This document shows positions 14,811 to 20,766 of a DNA stretch of 20,766 nt, in pieces; positions within the stretch are counted from its first letter, which is position 1; every line of letters starts with the position of its first letter. Source of the stretch: GWC2-40-17 sp035400705 (GTDB lineage Bacteria; Patescibacteriota; Patescibacteriia; Magasanikbacterales; UBA10003); the NCBI GenBank assembly GCA_035400705.1, contig DAOMZV010000016.1, positions 1-20,766 of the forward strand, in the 5' to 3' direction. Below the pieces are notes generated by a model, which saw only the letters and a list, made by a program, of their open reading frames with translations, was not told where the DNA came from and did not search any database. The position numbers and the translations under genes were made by a program.

Positions 14811-15212
14811 GGGGCGATAAATCCAATACTTATACAAAAGAAAATTCCAGGAAACTGCTAAAATAATTGAGGTAATACGCACAACCAAATAATTATATCC
14901 CATTTTTTCATTTAGAAAATACATCCAGGCCACAGCAAAAACATAATTCCAAACAGATAAAAGAATAAAATCCCACAATCTTTTTAAAGTTTTACCCTGC
15001 GCCCCAAAAGTAAACCTTTTATTTAAAAAGAAAATATAGTTGATGCAAATAATCTGATTAACAATTACCGCAGTAACTGGACGCCAACCTAAAATTTCTT
15101 TGAAGAAAGCTAAGGTAATCAGATCTAAAATGGTACCTGTGGAACCAACTAGGGCATACCCAAAAAATTGGCGATGGACTAACTGACAATATTTAAAAAA
15201 TCTCTGAAACAT
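14796..15212 (-). CDS. GtrA-like four-helix membrane protein
   Basis: A 138-aa protein with the size and four-helix profile of the GtrA family. Helix 1 contains FFGYALVGSTGTILDLITLAFF. Helix 2 is the PVTAVIVNQIICINYIFFLNKRFTF motif region, whose N-x-x-x-x-x-x-N-K/R-x-(F/W)-T-F end is diagnostic. Helices 3 and 4 end with NFLLYKYWIYR. GtrA-type proteins are thought to help move lipid-linked sugars across the membrane for surface polysaccharide or teichoic-acid decoration; no glycosyltransferase neighbour is present here to confirm this. TATAAT lies only 10 bases before the ATG, so the mRNA would be almost leaderless. It reads toward tRNA-Cys. Confidence 0.88.
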   Translation of the reverse strand: MFQRFFKYCQLVHRQFFGYALVGSTGTILDLITLAFFKEILGWRPVTAVIVNQIICINYIFFLNKRFTFGAQGKTLKRLWDFILLSVWNYVFAVAWMYFLNEKMGYNYLVVRITSIILAVSWNFLLYKYWIYRPLKNK

Positions 15213-15222
15213 AATAATCCAT

Positions 15223-15251
15223 ATTATACTGACTTTTAAAGATTTTTAAAA
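15223..15251 (-). promoter_or_regulatory. Possible promoter of the gtrA-like gene
   Basis: A perfect TATAAT (15223-15228, minus strand) lies 10 bases before the ATG, with only a weak TTTTAA at the 17-base -35 position, overlapping the T-run of the upstream terminator. Transcription would start about 4 bases before the ATG. Confidence 0.45.
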
Positions 15252-15279
15252 CCCGCTTACAGGAAAGCAAGCGGGTTTT
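15248..15279 (-). terminator. Terminator after the 3D-domain gene
   Basis: An 11-bp stem, AAAACCCGCTT/AAGCGGGTTTT, with a 10-base loop, ending in T's on the minus strand, 8 bases after the 3D-gene stop. Confidence 0.85.
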
Positions 15280-15286
15280 GGCTTTA

Positions 15287-15757
15287 TTAATAAATTTCCA
15301 TCTTTAATCGTTTCACACCAAACTTTAATAATTCGGCGCGAGGTGCATCTTGCCAGATATCAACCCGGCCATAACCATACTTAGCATTCATTCTATCACC
15401 AACAGTAAAAATTTTATCACCATAAAGTTCGGGGAAGCGGACTTGCGTACCAAAAGGCAGCCAATTAGCAGCAATCATTCCATCGTGAACTGGACCGTTG
15501 GCAGCTAAAAAAGGAGTATCATCAGTTTGATCTGGTGTACTAGAATAAACAGTAACCACAGTATTAACCACCTTACGGGGCTCACGATCAGAAGCCTCTG
15601 GTAAATTTAACTGATTTTGTTCTTGAGGTAACCAAGAAGCCTGAGCAGTAGCCACAATAAGCTGAGGATAAATCACATCAGCTACTATACTTAAAACGAT
15701 AAGTAAAATAGCTACTTTGTGGTAAAAATTGAGTTTTAATTTATATAATAGATTCAT
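15287..15757 (-). CDS. Exported 3D-domain (RlpA/MltA-like barrel) cell-wall protein
   Basis: A 156-aa protein. Residues 10-37 form a signal peptide or N-terminal anchor (KVAILLIVLSIVADVIY, later ATAQA). The 3D domain spans about 64-156: VVTVYSSTPDQTDDTPFLAANG, then DGMIAANWLPFGTQVRFPE, then GDKIFTVGDRMNAKYGYGRVDIW. The conserved Asp residues (in TVGD-R-M and R-V-D-I-W) define this double-psi barrel, found in lytic transglycosylases such as MltA and in resuscitation-factor-like wall proteins. Role: probable peptidoglycan cleavage or remodelling outside the membrane. It has its own strong promoter, a leader with a terminator-like hairpin and a strong terminator, so it is a single regulated gene. 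No Shine-Dalgarno is seen. Confidence 0.87.
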   Translation of the reverse strand: MNLLYKLKLNFYHKVAILLIVLSIVADVIYPQLIVATAQASWLPQEQNQLNLPEASDREPRKVVNTVVTVYSSTPDQTDDTPFLAANGPVHDGMIAANWLPFGTQVRFPELYGDKIFTVGDRMNAKYGYGRVDIWQDAPRAELLKFGVKRLKMEIY

Positions 15758-15794
15758 ATTTTAGCTAATTTTAGCTAAAAAGGCTTTTGATCAA

Positions 15795-15819
15795 ACAAAA
15801 AATCTCGCATTACGAGATT
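15795..15819 (-). terminator. Terminator-like hairpin in the leader of the 3D-domain gene
   Basis: On the minus strand: stem AATCTCG (15813-15819) / CGAGATT (15801-15807), 5-base loop, then a T-run (TTTTTTG overall). It begins about 2 bases after the predicted transcription start and ends about 40 bases before the ATG, so it would act as an attenuator or end a very short RNA. Confidence 0.6.
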
Positions 15820-15827
15820 GGAACAAT

Positions 15828-15856
15828 ATTATAGCATCTTTTAAGTATTTTGTCAA
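15828..15856 (-). promoter_or_regulatory. Strong promoter of the 3D-domain gene
   Basis: On the minus strand: perfect TTGACA (15851-15856), a 17-base spacer ending in the extended element TGC, and perfect TATAAT (15828-15833). It is the best promoter match in the window. Predicted start is near 15821. Confidence 0.85.
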
Positions 15857-15880
15857 CCCTCTTAGGTAAAATTCGAGTTT

Positions 15881-15907
15881 AAAAAAACCGAGCCAGTTAG
15901 GGCTCGG
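15881..15907 (-). terminator. Terminator after the cysteine-rich protein gene
   Basis: Stem CCGAGCC/GGCTCGG with a 6-base loop and a run of seven T's on the minus strand, 49 bases after the stop of the cysteine-rich gene. Confidence 0.88.
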
Positions 15908-15944
15908 AATAAGATTAAAAAGCAAAAAATGACTAGGGTTTTTC

Positions 15945-15976
15945 TATATGTCAACATCAATATATGTCCACATCAA
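15945..15976. repeat. 16-bp tandem duplication across a stop codon
   Basis: TATATGTCAACATCAA (15945-15960) is followed directly by TATATGTCCACATCAA (15961-15976), with one mismatch. The first copy contains the TGA stop of the cysteine-rich gene, the second its last codons. The unit is not a multiple of three, so the duplication set the present C-terminus. Confidence 0.85.
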
Positions 15977-16409
15977 AACCGCAGGCCAGCAACCTGATTT
16001 GGCAATTAGCCAACATAAATTCTAACAAATAAAAATCCAGCTCTTTTATGCGGCAAGGTTCACAGGTTTTTTCTAGACGCAAGAGTCTAGTTAGTTCGGC
16101 TCGTTCCTGCCAAAAAACCATAGTCGCCCCCTCATCAGCTGCCCCAAAAAATCTTTCGGCTTCTTGGTCACTATCTGACCAATGATTTTCATTAATCACA
16201 CAGCAACCATTTTCTAGTCGCTGTTGTTCACAAAGGGCCAACTCGTCCATCTGAAAATCATAATCCAAGTTAATTTCAGCACAGAGTGTGGTTGTATCAT
16301 AAGTTAGACTTCCAACCAAGCACCGATCGGCAGTGCAATCCAAAGTCAAAACCGGCGTAGAAAAACTAACAAACAAACCCAGCCACAAAATAAAAATAAA
16401 AGCTTTCAT
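15957..16409 (-). CDS. Unrecognised small secreted cysteine-rich protein
   Basis: I do not recognise a family for this 150-aa protein. It has a signal peptide at about 1-22 (KAFIFILWLGLFVSFSTPVLT), then an acidic, Cys-rich mature chain of about 128 residues with ten cysteines in this order: C-x5-C, two single Cys (LCAE, LCEQ), a CC pair, a CEPC pair, and NCQ and ACG near the end. The even number and spacing suggest disulfide bonding outside the membrane. Residues 70-145 look helical (ADEGATMVFWQERAELTRLL). The gene has a clear Shine-Dalgarno, AAAGGTG, 6 bases before the ATG, its own promoter with a perfect -35, and a strong terminator, so it is a real, well-expressed single gene. It lies divergent to the class A PBP gene and upstream of the 3D wall-protein gene, so a cell-envelope role is plausible but not shown. 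Confidence 0.78.
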   Translation of the reverse strand: MKAFIFILWLGLFVSFSTPVLTLDCTADRCLVGSLTYDTTTLCAEINLDYDFQMDELALCEQQRLENGCCVINENHWSDSDQEAERFFGAADEGATMVFWQERAELTRLLRLEKTCEPCRIKELDFYLLEFMLANCQIRLLACGFDVDIY

Positions 16410-16441
16410 TTTTTCACCTTTTGAATCAAAGATCTTTTTTT

Positions 16442-16470
16442 AGACTACCTCGAAATAATTTTTTTGTCAA
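16442..16470 (-). promoter_or_regulatory. Promoter of the cysteine-rich protein gene
   Basis: On the minus strand: perfect TTGACA (16465-16470), a 17-base spacer and TAGTCT (16442-16447). Start near 16435 gives a 26-base leader containing the AAAGGTG ribosome-binding site. Confidence 0.65.
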
Positions 16471-16480
16471 TTAGTCAAGC

Positions 16481-16509
16481 TTGAAAAAAACCCTTTTAGC
16501 TGGCATACT
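16481..16509 (+). promoter_or_regulatory. Promoter of the class A PBP gene
   Basis: TTGAAA (16481-16486), a 17-base spacer ending in TGG, and CATACT (16504-16509). The -10 ends 13 bases before ATG 16523, leaving a leader of about 7 bases. It is divergent from the promoter at 16442-16470; the -35 boxes are 10 bases apart. Confidence 0.45.
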
Positions 16510-16522
16510 TATATTAAACACT

Positions 16523-19390
16523 ATGTCATATTTTTCCAATAATCACGTTTTCTCACCTCAAAATTGGCGAGAAAAGACAGCTAAAATTAAAAAAATAATT
16601 AAACCACCTGAAGGTCTAACTTCTAAAAACAAACCTATGAAAAAAAAGGTTTTCACTTTTAAAAATATTGCAGCAGCAATTTTACTCCTAGCGGCCTTAG
16701 GCTGGTTAACGGCTACCATTTTGATTGCCTGGGCTTCACGAGATTTACCAGATCCTAACAAACTAATTGAACGCTCCGTTGCCCAAAGTACTAAAATTTA
16801 TGATCGCACTGGAGAACATGTCCTTTATGAAGTTTTTGGCGATAAAAAAAGAACTCTAATTAATTTAGAGGATATGCCAGATTACGCCAAGTGGGCGACT
16901 ATTTTAGTAGAAGACAAAAACTTTTATCAACACAAGGGTGTTGCTTGGTTATCTATTATTCGCGCTTTTGTTAACAATTTTTTAGGACGCAGTGTGGGTC
17001 GCGGCGGAGCCTCTACCCTAACTCAACAATTAATTAAAAATGCGGTTTTAACTAATGAGCATAGTTATATTCGCAAGATCAAAGAAGCTATTCTAGCGCG
17101 TCAAATTGAAAAAAAATATCAAAAAGATGAGATTCTTAAAATGTATCTTAATGAAATACCTTACGGCTCAGCTAATTATGGTATTGAAGCTGCTAGTTTG
17201 AGTTATTTTGGTAAATCCGCTAAGGATTTATCAGTAGCTGAAGCTGCCACCCTAGCGGCCTTACCCCAAGCTCCAACCAAATATTTAAATAACTTTGATA
17301 AATTAAAAATCCGTCGCGATTTTATTATTGATTTATTACTAGAAAATGAAAAAATTGGGGAGGAAGAAGCTAAAATTGCCAAAGCCGAACCTATTAATAT
17401 TAGACAAAGTAGTGGGGCTCTTTTTGCCCCCCATTTTGTTTTGTATATTAAAGAATTAGTAACAGAAAAATACGGAGAAAAGATGGTAGAATCTGGTGGA
17501 TTAAAAATTATTACCACCCTTGATTATGATTTACAAAAAATTGCCGAAGAAGAAGTAAAAGCCGGGGCAGAAAAAAATGAAACTAAATATAATGCCAACA
17601 ATGCAGCGTTAATAGCTATGGATCCTAAAACTGGACAGGTTTTAGCCATGGTAGGTTCTCGCGATTACGACAATGAAGAAATTGATGGACAAGTTAATGT
17701 TACTCTGCGACCTCGACAACCCGGTTCTTCTTTCAAACCATTAGTTTACGTTGCGGCTTTTGAAAAAGGATTGACTCCCGACACTAAACTTTATGATGTG
17801 GAGACAATTTTCAAAACCGAAACCAAGGATTTTACTCCTCATGATTATGATTTAAAAGAACGAGGTTTGGTTAGTATTCGTCAGGCCTTAGCTGGTTCTT
17901 TAAATATTCCGGCGGTCAAAACTTTATATCTAACCGGCATTGATACTATATTAAATCTAGCCGAAAAAATGGGTTATACTACTTTAGGTGATCGCAGTCG
18001 CTTTGGTCTAGCGTTAGTTTTGGGTGGTGCTGAAGTTAAACTAATTGAACATGTACATGGTTTTACTGTTTTGGCCAACGAAGGCAAAAATATTCCCTAT
18101 TCTTCTATTTTAGAAATTCGTGATAACCAAAATAATGTTTTAGAAAAATGGGAACAACCAGAAGGCACCCAAGTTATTGATACTCAGGCAGTTAGGGAAG
18201 TCACAGATATTATGAGTGATAATAATGCGCGTGCTTATATCTTTGGAGAAAAAAATCCTCTAACTTTACCCGACAGACCGGTGGCAGCCAAAACTGGAAC
18301 CACTAATGATTGGCATGATGGTTGGACTTTGGGTTTTACCCCTTCTTTAGTAACTGGTGTCTGGGCCGGCAACAACAACAACAAAGAAATGGCTCGTGGA
18401 GCTGATGGTGTCTTAGTAGCTGCCCCAATTTGGCATAATTTTATGGCTAGGGCGTTAACTAATAAGCCAGTTGAGGCTTTCACCCCACCAGACCCCTATC
18501 CACCAGAAACCAAGCCTATTTTGCTTGGACAGGGCATGGGGGATATCACCCTGGCTGTTAATAAACTAAATAATAAAATTGTTACTGCCTCTACCCCTGC
18601 CGAACTAATTGAATACCGACATTACCGGCAACCACATAGTATTCTTTTCTACTTAAATAAAGATGATCTTAAGGGCGACCCACCAGCTGACCCTAGCCTT
18701 GATCCCCAATTTAGTTCTTGGGAAGAAGGTGTTAGAATTTGGGCTAGTAAACAAGGTGATTTATCTGATAATCTACCCATCGAATACGATGATGGAACAG
18801 CTTCTAATATAACCCTACCTCAAATTAAGTTCAGCAATTTAGTTCAAAACCAAACCATTACTACTCGAACTCTACCAGTAGAGGTTTCTCTAACCAATGC
18901 TGAGGGTATTAATCATCTAACCTATTTTATTGACGAAAAACAAGTTGAAGATATTTCTGTACCACCCTATAGTACCACTCTTTACTTATTTGATTTGTCT
19001 CGAGGATTTCATAATCTAAAAGCTAAAGTTAGTTTATCTAATGGTTTAACAGCTGAAACTAACCTTGATTTTAATTTAACAGCAGCTGACGAACTACCCA
19101 CCTTTGCTTGGTTGTTTCCTACCAACAACCTATCTTTGTTCGCTAGTCAATTTCCTATCTCTTTAAAAATCAAGGCCTTTCAAACCAACAAAATTAAAAA
19201 AATTGACATCTTCTTTGAACAGGATGGTAAAAACAAAAATCTTTCATCAATCAATGAACCCAGCGAACCCATAATTATTCTTCCTTGGAACAAAGCCCCA
19301 GAAAACGGCTTTTACACTATCAAATCAATAATCACTACCACTAACAACCAAACTCTCGACGGTCCTTCTGTTGATATTGAAATAAAATAA
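16523..19390 (+). CDS. Class A penicillin-binding protein (glycosyltransferase-transpeptidase, PBP1A type) with Ig-like C-terminal tail
   Basis: A 955-aa protein from ATG 16523. The in-frame TTG at 16481 is the promoter -35, and ATG 16637 is an alternative giving 917 aa. Parts: a basic cytoplasmic stretch and one membrane helix (about 45-72), then the GT51 glycosyltransferase with catalytic Glu130 in EDKNFYQHKG, GASTLTQQLIKN and KDEILKMYLNEIPYG. The transpeptidase has S402-S-F-K405, S459-L-N461 and K590-T-G592. It polymerises lipid II and cross-links peptide stems at the outer membrane face. Residues about 700-955 add beta-rich Ig-like modules (LPVEVSLTNAEGINHLTYFID near 780-800, a later ISLKIKAFQTNKIKKIDIFF repeat), beyond the usual PBP1A end. 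It stands alone between its promoter and a bidirectional terminator. No Shine-Dalgarno is visible. Confidence 0.93.
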   Translation: MSYFSNNHVFSPQNWREKTAKIKKIIKPPEGLTSKNKPMKKKVFTFKNIAAAILLLAALGWLTATILIAWASRDLPDPNKLIERSVAQSTKIYDRTGEHVLYEVFGDKKRTLINLEDMPDYAKWATILVEDKNFYQHKGVAWLSIIRAFVNNFLGRSVGRGGASTLTQQLIKNAVLTNEHSYIRKIKEAILARQIEKKYQKDEILKMYLNEIPYGSANYGIEAASLSYFGKSAKDLSVAEAATLAALPQAPTKYLNNFDKLKIRRDFIIDLLLENEKIGEEEAKIAKAEPINIRQSSGALFAPHFVLYIKELVTEKYGEKMVESGGLKIITTLDYDLQKIAEEEVKAGAEKNETKYNANNAALIAMDPKTGQVLAMVGSRDYDNEEIDGQVNVTLRPRQPGSSFKPLVYVAAFEKGLTPDTKLYDVETIFKTETKDFTPHDYDLKERGLVSIRQALAGSLNIPAVKTLYLTGIDTILNLAEKMGYTTLGDRSRFGLALVLGGAEVKLIEHVHGFTVLANEGKNIPYSSILEIRDNQNNVLEKWEQPEGTQVIDTQAVREVTDIMSDNNARAYIFGEKNPLTLPDRPVAAKTGTTNDWHDGWTLGFTPSLVTGVWAGNNNNKEMARGADGVLVAAPIWHNFMARALTNKPVEAFTPPDPYPPETKPILLGQGMGDITLAVNKLNNKIVTASTPAELIEYRHYRQPHSILFYLNKDDLKGDPPADPSLDPQFSSWEEGVRIWASKQGDLSDNLPIEYDDGTASNITLPQIKFSNLVQNQTITTRTLPVEVSLTNAEGINHLTYFIDEKQVEDISVPPYSTTLYLFDLSRGFHNLKAKVSLSNGLTAETNLDFNLTAADELPTFAWLFPTNNLSLFASQFPISLKIKAFQTNKIKKIDIFFEQDGKNKNLSSINEPSEPIIILPWNKAPENGFYTIKSIITTTNNQTLDGPSVDIEIK

Positions 19391-19392
19391 CA

Positions 19393-19421
19393 AAAAACCC
19401 TGGTTTAAAACCAGGGTTTTT
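19393..19421. terminator. Bidirectional terminator between the PBP gene and dnaN
   Basis: A nearly perfect hairpin AAAAACCCTGGTTT/AAACCAGGGTTTTT flanked by A's and T's, 2 bases after the PBP stop and 4 bases before the dnaN stop. It serves both converging genes. Confidence 0.88.
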
Positions 19422-19425
19422 AATT

Positions 19426-20574
19426 TTATTGTCTAATCGGCATGACGATGTACAAATAATCTTCTCGTCCTTTGGGTTGTAGTACACAGGGTGAATCTGG
19501 TGTAATTAATTTTATATATCCATCCTCACTTCCTAAAGCACTCAAACCATCTAGTAAATAACGGTGATTTAATAAAATACTATTATTATCACCCTCAATT
19601 TTAATCAACATCTCACTACTATGTTCGCCCAACTGACCGTTCATGGAAGTAAAGGTGGTTTTTTGTTCACTACCACCAAAAAATTTTACTTCCACACCAT
19701 TAATACCAATATTAGAAAAAATACTAGCTGCTTTAATTCTTTTAATCCACTCAGCCACACCCACCTCAGCTGTGGTCTTAAAGTTATTGGGAATAATTTG
19801 TTGATAATCAGGATATTGTCCCTCAACTAAACGAGAAACAATTTCCACCGAACCATACGAAAATAAAATTTGATTTTCGGCAATAACCATTTCTACTGGT
19901 GGATTATCTTCTAAATCTTCATGAAAAGTAGCTGTAATACGCAGGACTTCTTGTAAGGCCTTAGCTGGAATAATGACTTTTTTATTAGCTTTACTGTATT
20001 TATCTCCCACCACCATCTTTACAGTCTTCTCAGCTAAACGATAACTATCGGTTGCCGCACACACCACTGAACCAATCTTATTTTCTGGATTAAAATTAAA
20101 GAAAACACCACATAGCTCTGGCCTAGCTTCGTTTTTGGATACTGCAAAAAGTAACTGTTGAACAATTCTTTTAAAATCATCAACTAAAACCGCAAAAACA
20201 TTTTCTCTTTCTACTTGAGGAATCAAAGGAAACTCTGTGGCAGGAGAACCTTTAATTAAAGTTTTATCATTATCAGCTGTTTGAACCATTAAACCACTGT
20301 CTTGAGAAATAACATCTATCTTACCAATCGAAGAAACTGAAATATATTCATTAAAAAGATTAGCTGGGACAGTATATTCACCTTCTTCTTCTATTTTGGC
20401 TCTCACTCGACAATTAATAGCCATTTCTAAGTTGGTAGTGATTAAAGTTAATTCCTTGTTTTCTATTTTCAAAAGAACATTATTCAAAATAGGTAAAGAA
20501 TTATTTTTGACAGTTATATGACTAACTATTTGTAAAGCTTGGGAAAAATTTTCTTGTGTACAGGAGAACTTCAT
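19426..20574 (-). CDS. dnaN: DNA polymerase III subunit beta (sliding clamp)
   Basis: A 382-aa protein starting at ATG 20574, MKFSCTQENFSQALQIVSHI. The open frame extends 52 codons further upstream, but that part reads through the AT-rich origin sequence and has no clamp similarity. The three clamp domains are visible: domain 1 with SLPILNNVLLKIENKELTLITTNLEM (usual: TLPILxNVLL...L.TDLE), GEYTVPANLFNEYI; domain 2 with FAVSKNEARPELCGVFF (usual: FAxSxDExRxxLxGV) and ATDSYRLAEKTV; domain 3 ending YLYIVMPIRQ (usual: YVLMPMRL). The clamp tethers the replicative polymerase; its loader subunit delta (holA) is encoded at 10965-11939. It is transcribed away from the DnaA-box cluster, so dnaA is expected upstream beyond the right edge. 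Confidence 0.95.
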   Translation of the reverse strand: MKFSCTQENFSQALQIVSHITVKNNSLPILNNVLLKIENKELTLITTNLEMAINCRVRAKIEEEGEYTVPANLFNEYISVSSIGKIDVISQDSGLMVQTADNDKTLIKGSPATEFPLIPQVERENVFAVLVDDFKRIVQQLLFAVSKNEARPELCGVFFNFNPENKIGSVVCAATDSYRLAEKTVKMVVGDKYSKANKKVIIPAKALQEVLRITATFHEDLEDNPPVEMVIAENQILFSYGSVEIVSRLVEGQYPDYQQIIPNNFKTTAEVGVAEWIKRIKAASIFSNIGINGVEVKFFGGSEQKTTFTSMNGQLGEHSSEMLIKIEGDNNSILLNHRYLLDGLSALGSEDGYIKLITPDSPCVLQPKGREDYLYIVMPIRQ

Positions 20575-20766
20575 AATAATTAATATAATATATATAAAAT
20601 AATAATAACAATAAGGCTTGTGGAAATGTGGATAAAAAGTGAAAAGGTGCAAAGCAGAGCGGAAATCTGGAAAATAATTATTCAGGTGGGTTGTTATTGG
20701 ATGTGTTGAAAGATTGATAGTTATAGACACCCCACCTAGGTCCTTGTGGATAGTGGTGGATAAAAC
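20575..20766. other. Probable origin of replication (oriC) region upstream of dnaN
   Basis: Next to the dnaN start is a stretch of nearly 40 A/T-only bases (20575-20609), a candidate unwinding element that also contains several possible -10 sequences for dnaN. Then come a perfect DnaA box TGTGGATAA (20627-20635), a weaker overlapping TGTGGAAAT (20619-20627), and two 8/9 boxes, TGTGGATAG (20745-20753) and GGTGGATAA (20755-20763), all in the same orientation. The region is cut by the window edge. The dnaN position and box cluster match the common dnaA-oriC-dnaN order. Confidence 0.75.

Noticed and set aside
15299..15315. A third parS site near CGTTTCACACC
   Set aside because: Only one half-site resembles GTTTCAC; the other half does not match.
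16481..16522. TTG start for the PBP gene
   Set aside because: The TTG coincides with the predicted promoter -35, and an ATG follows at 16523.
20575..20730. 52-codon N-terminal extension of dnaN
   Set aside because: It reads through the A/T-only tract and DnaA box, is rich in Tyr/Ile/His, and has no clamp similarity; ATG 20574 starts the normal clamp N-terminus.
1..20766. CRISPR array, transposase, integrase or phage genes
   Set aside because: No regularly spaced direct repeats and no mobile-element protein were seen on either strand; the only repeats are those listed.

Overview
The window looks like the origin-proximal part of a small, AT-rich bacterial chromosome, most likely a Candidate Phyla Radiation (Patescibacteria, Parcubacteria-like) genome. 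This is inferred from overall character, not from a database match. The signs are low GC, short intergenic gaps, few Shine-Dalgarno sequences, multi-domain FN3/carboxypeptidase-regulatory surface proteins, and a compact set of replication and cell-wall genes. The long genes run without in-frame TGA, and two genes appear to end in TGA, so the standard bacterial code fits and code 25 does not.

Left part (1-6637, minus strand): four envelope genes form one probable operon transcribed leftward from a promoter at 6700-6729. In transcription order they are a secreted WxL-like beta-sandwich protein, a membrane-anchored DUF916-like protein, a very large FN3 and carboxypeptidase-regulatory-domain membrane protein, and a secreted protein with carbohydrate-binding-like modules that runs off the left edge.

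6638-7441 holds no protein gene but is dense with signals. It contains tRNA-Arg(CCT) and tRNA-Ala(CGC), two sites that differ from the ParB-binding parS consensus at 2 of 16 positions, two related 20-bp dyads, and a 40-bp inverted repeat (37/40) whose copies sit upstream of the two divergent operons.

Middle (7442-14589): rightward rmuC, an APH-family kinase-like gene, an inositol-monophosphatase-family gene and rpsT. These face leftward polA-holA (DNA polymerase I and the DNA polymerase III delta subunit), and the two converge on a shared terminator. The PolA proofreading residues look lost.

Right part (14590-20766): tRNA-Cys(GCA), a GtrA-like membrane protein, a 3D-domain cell-wall protein with a terminator-like hairpin in its leader, and an unrecognised cysteine-rich secreted protein, all leftward. 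Then come a rightward class A penicillin-binding protein and leftward dnaN. Beyond the dnaN start is an A/T-only tract and a cluster of DnaA boxes. This is a probable oriC, with dnaA expected just past the right edge.

Together the region combines chromosome replication and segregation (oriC, parS, dnaN, holA, polA), peptidoglycan synthesis and remodelling (class A PBP, 3D protein) and cell-surface proteins. Several promoters end so close to their start codons that the mRNAs would be nearly leaderless.
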